Source: Devosia sp. Leaf420
GTDB lineage: Bacteria; Pseudomonadota; Alphaproteobacteria; Rhizobiales; Devosiaceae
Assembly (NCBI RefSeq): GCF_001425445.1
Contig: NZ_LMQU01000009.1
Location: 513,817 to 577,816 of the forward strand
DNA: 64,000 nucleotides
Direction of reading: 5' to 3'
Shown here in pieces: positions 46,639-52,916 of the stretch. The notes beneath the pieces were generated by a model. It saw only the letters and a program-made list of their open reading frames with translations. It had not been told where the DNA came from and did not search any database. The translations under genes were made by a program, and so were the position numbers. Numbering within the stretch: position 1 is the first letter of the stretch; the number at the start of each line of letters is the position of its first letter.

Positions 46639-46682
46639 ACGCCGCTCCTACCGTTATTCGCGCCCACTCTATCAGCCAAAGT

Positions 46683-46740
46683 GAGTCTGTCTGCCTTCCT
46701 GCGTCACGCCTCGGACAGGAGCGTGACGGTAGACTCTTTT
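46683..46740. promoter_or_regulatory. long two-part hairpin between gdh and a small ORF
   Basis: GAGTCT (46683-46688) pairs with AGACTC (46731-46736), and within it CGTCACGC (46702-46709) pairs with GCGTGACG (46721-46728). On the plus strand TTTT follows. It lies in the leader of the glutamate dehydrogenase gene (minus strand) and upstream of the 32-residue ORF (plus strand). It could be an attenuator, a terminator of an unseen transcript, or a binding site. Confidence 0.45.
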
Positions 46741-46857
46741 CATCAAACCGTCACAACGAGGCAAAGCGTTTCCACCGCAGGCCTTCCGGCATACGGTTTA
46801 CAGCTTGTTAATCTCGATTAGTCTGGTAGTCTTTGGGTCATAGCTCGTGAGGCCGCC

Positions 46858-46956
46858 ATGACCAACGTCCAGCTCTATGTCTCCTACGCCGCTCTCGCCG
46901 CCGCCCTTATCCTTGGCTTCGTCGTCACCGCCCACGGCGGCCCGCTCTTCTTGTAA
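46858..46956 (+). CDS. 32-residue single-helix membrane peptide
   Basis: The ATG at 46858 has GAGG six bases upstream and opens a 32-codon frame ending in TAA. The product starts MTNVQLYVSYAALAAALILG and continues FVVTAHGGPLFL, so one membrane helix fills most of it. Length and hydrophobicity resemble small accessory subunits or other membrane micropeptides. No family is recognised. It lies divergent from the glutamate dehydrogenase and next to a dRS3-like hairpin. Existence as a real gene rests on ribosome-binding site, codon use and helix. Confidence 0.5.
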   Translation: MTNVQLYVSYAALAAALILGFVVTAHGGPLFL

Positions 46957-46978
46957 TTAGAACTTTGCCATTTACGGC

Positions 46979-46998
46979 GTCATCCCGCGAAAGCGGGA
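46979..46998. repeat. dRS3-like hairpin (single arm)
   Basis: GTCATCCCGC-GAAA-GCGGGA, one half of the paired element seen at 47975 and 59106. It follows the 32-codon ORF and could act as its hairpin terminator, though no T run follows. Confidence 0.65.
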
Positions 46999-47012
46999 AG
47001 CCATTGCAAAAA

Positions 47013-47288
47013 TCAGTGCACGCTCGCCGGCGTCACCGGGCTGCCCTCGCTCCCGATCTTCGGCCCCTCCCAAAACACCACATAAAGCAGCTCCTCGCCG
47101 CCCGCATCGGTGATTTCGATGGTCCGCGGCAGCTTGGTTTCGCCGCCTTGCCCCGCCAATCGCTCGATTATCGCCTTGCCGATTTCCGCCGCCTGCGTTT
47201 CCGCAGCGTCGAGATCGGCGAGTTCGCTGCCCGCTTCGTCGCGGATCAGTTCCTCATCGGTGCGATAGTGGAAAAAGTAACGTGGCAA
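47013..47288 (-). CDS. DUF6894 family small protein, TTG start
   Basis: The 91-residue protein begins LPRYFFHYRTDEELIRDEAG, the hallmark of DUF6894 proteins (MPRYFFH...D..G), frequent in Rhizobiales. The family function is unknown. The start is TTG at 47286-47288, five bases after GGAGG on the minus strand; the frame is open further upstream to 47345, but that part is not family-like. It stands next to the flavin reductase. Confidence 0.85.
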   Translation of the reverse strand: MPRYFFHYRTDEELIRDEAGSELADLDAAETQAAEIGKAIIERLAGQGGETKLPRTIEITDAGGEELLYVVFWEGPKIGSEGSPVTPASVH

Positions 47289-47388
47289 GACCGCCTCCTC
47301 AGCGCCGGCACTGGAGGAAAACGTCTCGCCTCCAGCGCGGTTCAACCTGAATCGGGAAAACGCTGTCAGTGTGGCACTTTGGACCGCT

Positions 47389-47928
47389 TCAGTCCAATTC
47401 CGTCAACGCATGATAATCGTGCCGCTGCCACAAAAGCGGCTGCCGGCTCTCATGCGTCTCGACATCGACGATGGCCCCGGCAAACAGCACATGCGTCCCC
47501 GTTGCGATCGAGCCGATCACTTCGCAATCGAGCACCGTCATCGCCCCGTCGAGCTGCGGATGCCCCGATGGCCATTGGTGCCAGGTCCCAAGCATAAACC
47601 GCTCCGCCTGCGCCACCTTGCCGGCAAAGGCATTCGCAATCTCGTCCTGCCCCGCTGCCAGCATCGAGAGCGAAAAGCCACCGGTTTTGGCGATCAAGTC
47701 TGCCAGCCGGCTCATGATATCGATCGAAATCAGGATCGCCGGCGGCGTCGCTGAAAGCGACATCACAGCAGTAACTGTCCGCCCAACCCGCTCCTCGCCT
47801 CGCCGCGCCGTTACCACCGAGACACTGGCCGCCATCGACGCCATGGCGCTGCGGAACTCGGCCGAACCAACCATCGGCCGTCGCGTCGGCCGCAGCGTCA
47901 TGCTCTCAGGCAATTCAAAATCAGGCAT
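47389..47928 (-). CDS. flavin reductase family protein
   Basis: A 179-residue FMN-binding split-barrel protein: FRSAMASMAASVSVVTARR at the start of the domain, GRTVTAVMSLSATPPAILISI (flavin site), and a C-terminal HVLFAGAIVDVE. Such proteins supply reduced flavin to two-component monooxygenases or bind flavin by themselves. No monooxygenase gene lies nearby. Start is uncertain: the ATG at 47926-47928 (MPDFELPES) is preferred over 47973. Confidence 0.87.
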   Translation of the reverse strand: MPDFELPESMTLRPTRRPMVGSAEFRSAMASMAASVSVVTARRGEERVGRTVTAVMSLSATPPAILISIDIMSRLADLIAKTGGFSLSMLAAGQDEIANAFAGKVAQAERFMLGTWHQWPSGHPQLDGAMTVLDCEVIGSIATGTHVLFAGAIVDVETHESRQPLLWQRHDYHALTELD

Positions 47929-47974
47929 CACGCTACTCGGAAGTGTCGATGGTTGCGGGTCAGTCGATTTCACC

Positions 47975-48041
47975 GCGTCATTCCCGCGAAAGCGGGAATC
48001 CCTTTTGGTAAGCGAGATCCCCGCTTTCGCGGGGATGACGC
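47975..48041. repeat. dRS3-like palindromic repeat, paired arms
   Basis: ATTCCCGC-GAAA-GCGGGAAT (47980-47999) and ATCCCCGC-TTTC-GCGGGGAT (48017-48036) are flanked by GCGTC and GACGC that complement each other, so the whole element is one long palindrome. It lies 13 bases after the sodB stop and may protect or end that transcript. Confidence 0.85.
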
Positions 48042-48053
48042 TGCGTAGGGGTG

Positions 48054-48656
48054 TTAGCCCAAATTGGCTTCGGCAAACTCATAGTTCGCGAGCTTGTCGA
48101 GGAAGTTCGTCACATAATCCGGGCGACGATTGCGGAAGTCGACATAGTAGGAGTGTTCCCAAACATCGAGGCCCAGCAGCGGCTTGCCTTCGCCAGTCGC
48201 GAGCGGGTTCGAGCCATTCGCCGTCTTGGTCGCTTTGAGCTTGCCGTCATTGCCGAGCACGAGCCAGGCCCAGCCCGAACCGAACTGCGTGGTCGCCGCG
48301 GTCTTGAACGCGTCCTTGAACGCATCGACCGACCCGAAGTCTTGCGTGATCTTGGCTTCGAGCTTGCCCGGCAGTTTGCCGCCGGTGGGGGAAAGCGCGT
48401 TCCAGAAGTGGATGTGGTTCCAGTGCTGGCCGGCATTGTTGAAAACAGGCGCGAGGTCTGCCTTGTCCTTGGCAAAGAGCACGATTTCTTCGAGGCTCTT
48501 GCCCTGCAGATCCGGGTTCTTTTCCACAAAGCCGTTGAGCGCGGTCACATAGGCCTGGTGGTGCTTGCCGTGGTGCAGTTCCAGCGTTTCCTGGCTCATG
48601 CCGGCATTGGCAAGGGCATTGGTCGAATAGGGCAGGGTGGGCAGTTCGAAGGCCAT
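48054..48656 (-). CDS. sodB: superoxide dismutase (Fe/Mn family)
   Basis: The 200-residue enzyme converts superoxide to peroxide and oxygen. Visible metal-ligand regions are His27 in LHHGKHHQAYV, the His of QHWNHIHFWNAL, and the Asp and His of LDVWEHSYYVDFRNRRPDY. The GLDVWEHSYY form and GSGWAWLV support an Fe or cambialistic type. The ATG at 48656 follows GGAG. A near-EcfG promoter lies upstream, and the divergent neighbour is a SufR-like regulator. Confidence 0.95.
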   Translation of the reverse strand: MAFELPTLPYSTNALANAGMSQETLELHHGKHHQAYVTALNGFVEKNPDLQGKSLEEIVLFAKDKADLAPVFNNAGQHWNHIHFWNALSPTGGKLPGKLEAKITQDFGSVDAFKDAFKTAATTQFGSGWAWLVLGNDGKLKATKTANGSNPLATGEGKPLLGLDVWEHSYYVDFRNRRPDYVTNFLDKLANYEFAEANLG

Positions 48657-48688
48657 TTGAGGCTCCTTTTGCATTGTGCATCGGGAAA

Positions 48689-48713
48689 ATCGAAGCACCT
48701 CGCTTGAGGTTCC
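48689..48713 (-). promoter_or_regulatory. EcfG-like promoter of sodB (one mismatch)
   Basis: On the minus strand GGAAC (48713-48709), 16 bases, CGAT (48692-48689). The EcfG consensus -10 is CGTT. It is well placed, about 33 bases before the sodB start. The mismatch lowers confidence. Confidence 0.4.
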
Positions 48714-48749
48714 TTCCGGCCCGGCTTGCCATCTGCGGCTAACCGGACT

Positions 48750-48812
48750 ATTTTCCAAGCAATGACTTTGAAAACCCTTCCGCCAAATATGTCAAGTTCA
48801 GACTTGGAAAAT
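48750..48812. promoter_or_regulatory. inverted repeats at the sodB / SufR-like regulator junction
   Basis: ATTTTCCAAG (48750-48759) and CTTGGAAAAT (48803-48812) are exact 10-bp complements. A third half-site forms CAAGT-N4-ACTTG (48793-48806) with the right arm. The region covers the start of the SufR-like gene and the upstream DNA of sodB. It is a good candidate for an autoregulated operator, but if the start at 48789 is right it extends into the first codons. Confidence 0.5.
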
Positions 48813-49457
48813 CCGGCCTGGTCCCCCCGCAGCCCGCGCGAGCGGGTGCTGATGGCGCTCAAGATGCGCTCGGGCCTGTCGTCCGGCGCCATCGGCCAGG
48901 AGTTGGGGATCACCGGCGAAGCTGCCCGCCAGCAATTGCTGCGCCTCGCCCAAGAAGGCCTGGTGGAAGCCATGGCGTCGTCGACCGGCGTCGGCCGTCC
49001 GACCCAGCTTTGGTCCCTGACCCCCGCCGCCCAGTCGCGCTTCCCCGATACGCACGCGGCTCTCACCGTCCAGCTCCTCGAACTCGTCGAAACCACCCTT
49101 GGCCCCAACGCGCTCGATGCCGTCATCACCGCCCGCGAAACCCTCACCCGCGAGGCCTACGAAGCCGCCGTCGCCGATAAAACCGACCTCAAATCCCGCA
49201 CCGCCGCGCTCGTCGATCTCCGCACACGCGAAGGCTATATGGCCGAGTGGCGCGAAGAGCCCGATGGCTCGCTCCTCCTCATCGAAAACCATTGCCCGAT
49301 CTGCGCCGCCGCCACTGCCTGCCAGGGCTTTTGCCGCGCTGAGCTCGATGTCTTCCGCTCGATTCTCGGCCCCGAAGCCCAGATCGAGCGCGAGGAACAT
49401 ATCGTCAGCGGTGGCCGCCGCTGCTCCTATCGCATCACGTCCGAGACCGTCTCATGA
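48789..49457 (+). CDS. SufR-like Fe-S winged-helix regulator
   Basis: A 222-residue regulator: winged helix (RERVLMALKMRSGLSSGAIG, ITGEAARQQLLRLAQEGLVE), a wing ending VGRPTQLWSLT, then a C-terminal domain with C169, C172, C178, C182 (HCPICAAATACQGFC) and C212 (RRCSYRI). SufR uses C-x12-C-x13-C-x14-C; here C169-x12-C182 and C212 fit, while the third position is missing and C172/C178 are extra. An Fe-S sensor of iron, peroxide or NO is likely. Starts at 48762 or the TTG 48804 are possible. Its stop overlaps the haemoglobin gene (ATGA). Confidence 0.82.
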   Translation: MSSSDLENPAWSPRSPRERVLMALKMRSGLSSGAIGQELGITGEAARQQLLRLAQEGLVEAMASSTGVGRPTQLWSLTPAAQSRFPDTHAALTVQLLELVETTLGPNALDAVITARETLTREAYEAAVADKTDLKSRTAALVDLRTREGYMAEWREEPDGSLLLIENHCPICAAATACQGFCRAELDVFRSILGPEAQIEREEHIVSGGRRCSYRITSETVS

Positions 49458-49942
49458 CCGATCCCCGCCCACCCGCCGGCACGCGCCTTCACCGCATCGG
49501 CTGGGATACGCCCGAGGGGCTCGACGAAGCCATGATCGCCCGCGTGGTCGTGAGCTTTTATGCCGCCGCCCGCCGCGATCCGGTCATCGGCCCTGTCTTT
49601 AATCGCGTCATCCCCGAAGCCCACTGGCCTGCCCATATCGCAACGATCACCGATTTCTGGAGCTCCATGCTCCTCGGCACCGGCAAATATGGCGGCCGGC
49701 CCATGCCCAAGCACATGGCCATCCCCGAACTCAGCGATGCCCATTTCATGCGCTGGCTCCGCCTCTTCCGCGAAACCGTCGACGCCCTCTGCCCGCCCGA
49801 CATCGCCGCCCTTTTCACCGAGCGCTCCGAACGCATCGGCAACTCCTTCCGCATGAACATCGCCATGCGCCGCGGCGAAGACATCACCCATATGGGCCCG
49901 CTCAAACGCGAAGCCGACACGGCCGTCTGGAAGCCTGAATAG
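49454..49942 (+). CDS. group III truncated haemoglobin
   Basis: A 162-residue 2-over-2 globin (YAAARRDPVIGPVFNRVIPE, HWPAHIATITDFWSSMLLG, GRPMPKHMAIPELSDAHFMRWL). The PKHMAI...HFMRWL pattern, with the proximal His in the F helix, fits group III. Such globins are thought to bind or detoxify NO, peroxide or O2; biochemistry is limited. It overlaps the SufR-like gene by four bases, so regulator and globin are coupled, which suggests redox or NO control. Confidence 0.88.
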   Translation: MTDPRPPAGTRLHRIGWDTPEGLDEAMIARVVVSFYAAARRDPVIGPVFNRVIPEAHWPAHIATITDFWSSMLLGTGKYGGRPMPKHMAIPELSDAHFMRWLRLFRETVDALCPPDIAALFTERSERIGNSFRMNIAMRRGEDITHMGPLKREADTAVWKPE

Positions 49943-50034
49943 GTCTATCCACCGCCGTGAACCCGCCCTGATCTCGCGAGATTTTCCCGCGGCAGCAGAC
50001 TGACAACCCGCAAATGAAACCGAGGATGGTTTCA

Positions 50035-50059
50035 GGAACATCGCCATGTGCGCTCCGTT
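50035..50059 (+). promoter_or_regulatory. EcfG (general stress) promoter of Mn catalase
   Basis: GGAAC (50035-50039), 16 bases, CGTT (50056-50059): an exact match to the EcfG/RpoE2 consensus. The catalase ATG is 29 bases downstream, with AGGAGA between. Confidence 0.8.
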
Positions 50060-50088
50060 GGCCCTGCAGCCAATCAGGAGACTTGTCC

Positions 50089-51021
50089 ATGTTTATGCGT
50101 GTCGACCGTCTGATCACCGAATTGCCTCCGCCGAAAAAACAGGACCCCAATGCTGCCGCAGCGCTTCAGGAATTGCTCGGCGGCAAATATGGGGAGATGT
50201 CGACGCTTGGGAACTACATGTTCCAAAGCTTCAATTTCCGCAGCAAGGACAAGCTGAGGCCGTTTTACAGCCTCGTTGCCTCGATCACTGCCGAAGAACT
50301 CGCCCATGTCGAACTCGTCAGCAATGGCGTTGCCATGCTCAACAATGGCCCCGACAAGCGCGGTGGCGATAAGGGCGATGGTGGCGATATCAGCAAGTCG
50401 CCCTTCGAAGCTATGCAGGACATCCGCCTCGCCTCGGCGTTTCTGTCCAATGGCGGCGGTGCAACCCCGGTCAACGCCAATGGCGTCTCGTGGAACAACG
50501 ACTTCATCACGACGACCGGCAATGTCATCTTCGATCTCCTCCACAATTTCCATCTCGAATGCGGCGCGCGTCTTCACAAGCTGCGCGTTTATGAGACGCT
50601 GAGCGCCGACGATGCCACCGGCCGCGAAGTCTGTGGCTATCTCCTGGTCCGTGGCTCAGTCCACGCCCATTCCTATGCGCTGGCCCTGAAGAAACTGACC
50701 GGCGTCGAAATCGAGAAAATGCTGCCCACGCCCAACATTCCGCTCTCCAAAATTCCGGAATGCCAGAAATACCTCGACGAGGGCTCGCACCGCCGGCTCT
50801 ACACCTGGAGCCAGGACGACTATAAGGAAATCTCGGGCATCTGGTCCAACGATGAAGTCGCGCTGCCGACCGATCCGCCGGGGCCGCTGGAAGTGGTCGA
50901 AGGCATGCCGGAAGGCGGCAAGATGCAGCAGCTTGTCGGCGTCCCCTCCGCCTTCACGCCAGATTATGCGCCCGAAGAGTTCTTCGAAATCGCATCCAAG
51001 CTTTACAAAGCCTCGCGCTAA
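50089..51021 (+). CDS. manganese catalase
   Basis: A 310-residue non-haem catalase with a dimanganese four-helix site. Expected ligands are Glu36 (KYGEMSTL), Glu70 and His73 (EELAHVE), then the Glu/His pair in HNFHLECGARLHKLRVYE and the following His region (RGSVHAHSYAL). It destroys hydrogen peroxide without haem. Start 50089 is chosen for AGGAGA; a longer frame from 50014 would include the promoter. An exact EcfG promoter precedes it and a terminator follows, so it is a single stress-induced gene. Confidence 0.94.
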   Translation: MFMRVDRLITELPPPKKQDPNAAAALQELLGGKYGEMSTLGNYMFQSFNFRSKDKLRPFYSLVASITAEELAHVELVSNGVAMLNNGPDKRGGDKGDGGDISKSPFEAMQDIRLASAFLSNGGGATPVNANGVSWNNDFITTTGNVIFDLLHNFHLECGARLHKLRVYETLSADDATGREVCGYLLVRGSVHAHSYALALKKLTGVEIEKMLPTPNIPLSKIPECQKYLDEGSHRRLYTWSQDDYKEISGIWSNDEVALPTDPPGPLEVVEGMPEGGKMQQLVGVPSAFTPDYAPEEFFEIASKLYKASR

Positions 51022-51030
51022 TTCGCTTTG

Positions 51031-51059
51031 GGCCCTGCTCACCAGCGCAGGGCCTTTCT
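51031..51059 (+). terminator. rho-independent terminator after Mn catalase
   Basis: GGCCCTGC (51031-51038), 8-base loop, GCAGGGCC (51047-51054), then TTTCT. It separates the catalase from the first ku gene, which has its own promoter 9 bases further on. Confidence 0.75.
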
Positions 51060-51067
51060 AACCGCGC

Positions 51068-51092
51068 GGAACATCCCGCAGGGCCCCGCGTT
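51068..51092 (+). promoter_or_regulatory. EcfG (general stress) promoter of ku (plus strand)
   Basis: GGAAC (51068-51072), 16 bases, CGTT (51089-51092): exact consensus. The ku ATG is 26 bases downstream behind AGGAGG. Confidence 0.8.
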
Positions 51093-51118
51093 TTCCGCCT
51101 GTTCTCAGGAGGTCGCAA

Positions 51119-51952
51119 ATGGCAGGTCGTTCGTATTGGAAGGGCTTTTTGAAACTCTCTCTCGTCACCTGTCCGATCACCCTGACCCCCGCGACCACCG
51201 AGGGCGAAAAGGTTCGGTTCCACACTCTCAATCGCAAGACCAATTCCCGCATTTACACGCGCTATGTCGATGCTGTTTCGGGCAAAACGGTCGAGCGCGA
51301 TGATCAGGTGCGTGGTTTTGAAAAAGGCGAGGACGACTACGTCGTTCTCGAAGAAGACGATCTCGATGCGGTGCAACTCGATAGCACCAAGACGATCGAT
51401 ATCCAGGAATTCGCGCCTGAGGACACGATCGAATGGACCTATTTCGATACGCCCTATTTTCTCGTGCCCGATGCCGAAATCAGCGAGGAAGCCTTCAGCG
51501 TCATACGCCAGGCCATGGCCAATAAAGGCGTGGTCGGTATTTCCCGTCTCGTCATCGGCGGCCGCGAACGCGCGGTCATGCTCCAGCCCTGGGAAGAAGG
51601 CATCGTCCTCTGGACGCTGCGTTTCGGCGACGAAGTGCGCGATGAAGATGAATATTGGGAAAAGGTCGACGACCACAAAGTCGATAAGAAAATGATGGGC
51701 ATGGTCGAAGAGCTCATCAAAAAGCGCACGACCAAATGGTCCGAAACCATGGTCGAGGACCCCGTGCAGGATCGTCTCCTCGACATCATCAAATCCAAGA
51801 AAACCCAGAAGCCGGCGGCCAAGTCAGCAAAGAAGATCGAAGCCGAGGACGAAGACAGCGCGCCGAGCAATGTCATCGATCTCATGGCTGCCCTCAAGAA
51901 AAGCCTCGAGGGCAAGCCGGACGATACCCCGAAGCGAAAGCGCCGCAGCTAA
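51119..51952 (+). CDS. ku: non-homologous end joining protein Ku (first copy)
   Basis: A 277-residue bacterial Ku. The core beta-barrel contains SYWKGFLKLSLVTCPITLTP, CP-type start, YTRYVDAVSGKTVERDDQVRGFE and PYFLVPD, followed by a helical C-terminal arm. The tail has the conserved NVIDLMAALKKSL motif and a basic end (TPKRKRRS), features used for LigD contact and DNA binding. Ku homodimers thread onto DNA ends and recruit LigD; no ligD is in the window. It has an exact EcfG promoter. Its stop overlaps the second, convergent ku by four bases. Confidence 0.95.
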   Translation: MAGRSYWKGFLKLSLVTCPITLTPATTEGEKVRFHTLNRKTNSRIYTRYVDAVSGKTVERDDQVRGFEKGEDDYVVLEEDDLDAVQLDSTKTIDIQEFAPEDTIEWTYFDTPYFLVPDAEISEEAFSVIRQAMANKGVVGISRLVIGGRERAVMLQPWEEGIVLWTLRFGDEVRDEDEYWEKVDDHKVDKKMMGMVEELIKKRTTKWSETMVEDPVQDRLLDIIKSKKTQKPAAKSAKKIEAEDEDSAPSNVIDLMAALKKSLEGKPDDTPKRKRRS

Positions 51953-52827
51953 CTGGCTTTGCGGCGCGGGGCGGGCTTCGTTTCGCCCTCGGCCTTTTTG
52001 CGGCTCGTCGTTTTCTTAGGTGTGCCTTTCTTCTCGGGCGCCTTGTCCTCTTCTTTGCCGCCGGCACTCATCCGCAGCGCTTCCAGCAGATCGTTCTTTT
52101 TGGTCGGTTCGGGGCGCTTGAGCGGAATCACCTTGCGCCCATCGATCTTGGCCTTCACCAATTCGGCCAGTGCATCCTCGTAGCGGTCTTCGAACGCGCT
52201 GGGGTCAAAGCTGCCGGCTTTTGTCTCCAGGATATGCTCGGCAAGTTGGAGCATTTCCGCATCGATCTTGCGTTTGCCGATATCCTTGAAAGCCTCTTTT
52301 GCCGAGCGGACTTCGTAATCGAAGTTGAGTGTCGTCGCGATCAGCCCCTTGCGATGCGCCCTGATCAGCACGGGCCGTAATCTGCGGAACAGCACGGTAT
52401 GGGCAATTGCCGCCGCCTTCTGGTTGCGCAACGCTTCCCGGATCAGCACGAAAGCCTCTTCGGCCGCATCGGAGGCTGGCAGAAGATAATAAGGCTTGTC
52501 GAAATAGGTCGTCTCGATCTGCCCGCAGGTGATGAAATTATCGACCTTGAGCACCTTGTCGCTGTCGGGCACCGCAGCGGTGATCTCTTCGGGCTCGAGC
52601 ACCACGTAGTGGCCCGCACTCGTCTCATAGCCCTTGACCTGATCTTCGCGCTCGACTGGTTTGTCGGTCTTTTCGTCGACATAGAGCCGTTTGAGCCGAT
52701 TGCCCGTCTTGCGATTGAGTAGGTTGAGCGAAATACGCTCGGAGGTCGTGGCTGCCGTATACATTTTGACCGGGCACGCGATCTCCGCGATCTTGATCGC
52801 CCCGCTCCAGATTGCCCTCGCAGCCAT
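51949..52827 (-). CDS. ku: non-homologous end joining protein Ku (second copy)
   Basis: A 292-residue Ku paralogue (RAIWSGAIKIAEIACPVKMY, KRLYVDEKTDKPVEREDQVKGYE, PYYLLPASDAAEEAFVLIREAL). The C-terminal tail is longer and more basic than that of the first copy: NDLLEALRMS, then alternating Lys/Arg/Ser/Pro (KKTTSRKKAEG). The ATG at 52827 follows GGAGG; TTG and CTG codons precede it in frame. It has an exact EcfG promoter on its own strand. Two ku copies are common in Rhizobiales and may form separate homo- or heterodimers. Confidence 0.95.
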   Translation of the reverse strand: MAARAIWSGAIKIAEIACPVKMYTAATTSERISLNLLNRKTGNRLKRLYVDEKTDKPVEREDQVKGYETSAGHYVVLEPEEITAAVPDSDKVLKVDNFITCGQIETTYFDKPYYLLPASDAAEEAFVLIREALRNQKAAAIAHTVLFRRLRPVLIRAHRKGLIATTLNFDYEVRSAKEAFKDIGKRKIDAEMLQLAEHILETKAGSFDPSAFEDRYEDALAELVKAKIDGRKVIPLKRPEPTKKNDLLEALRMSAGGKEEDKAPEKKGTPKKTTSRKKAEGETKPAPRRKAS

Positions 52828-52854
52828 CAGCAAACCTCCATGTCACCTGGAAAA

Positions 52855-52879
52855 AACGAGATCTGCGGAAACCCGTTCC
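52855..52879 (-). promoter_or_regulatory. EcfG (general stress) promoter of ku (minus strand)
   Basis: On the minus strand GGAAC (52879-52875), 16 bases, CGTT (52858-52855): exact consensus, 27 bases before the second ku start. Confidence 0.8.
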
Positions 52880-52916
52880 ACATGATGCGCAGGAGCGTTC
52901 ACCAGCGTTTCAGCCG

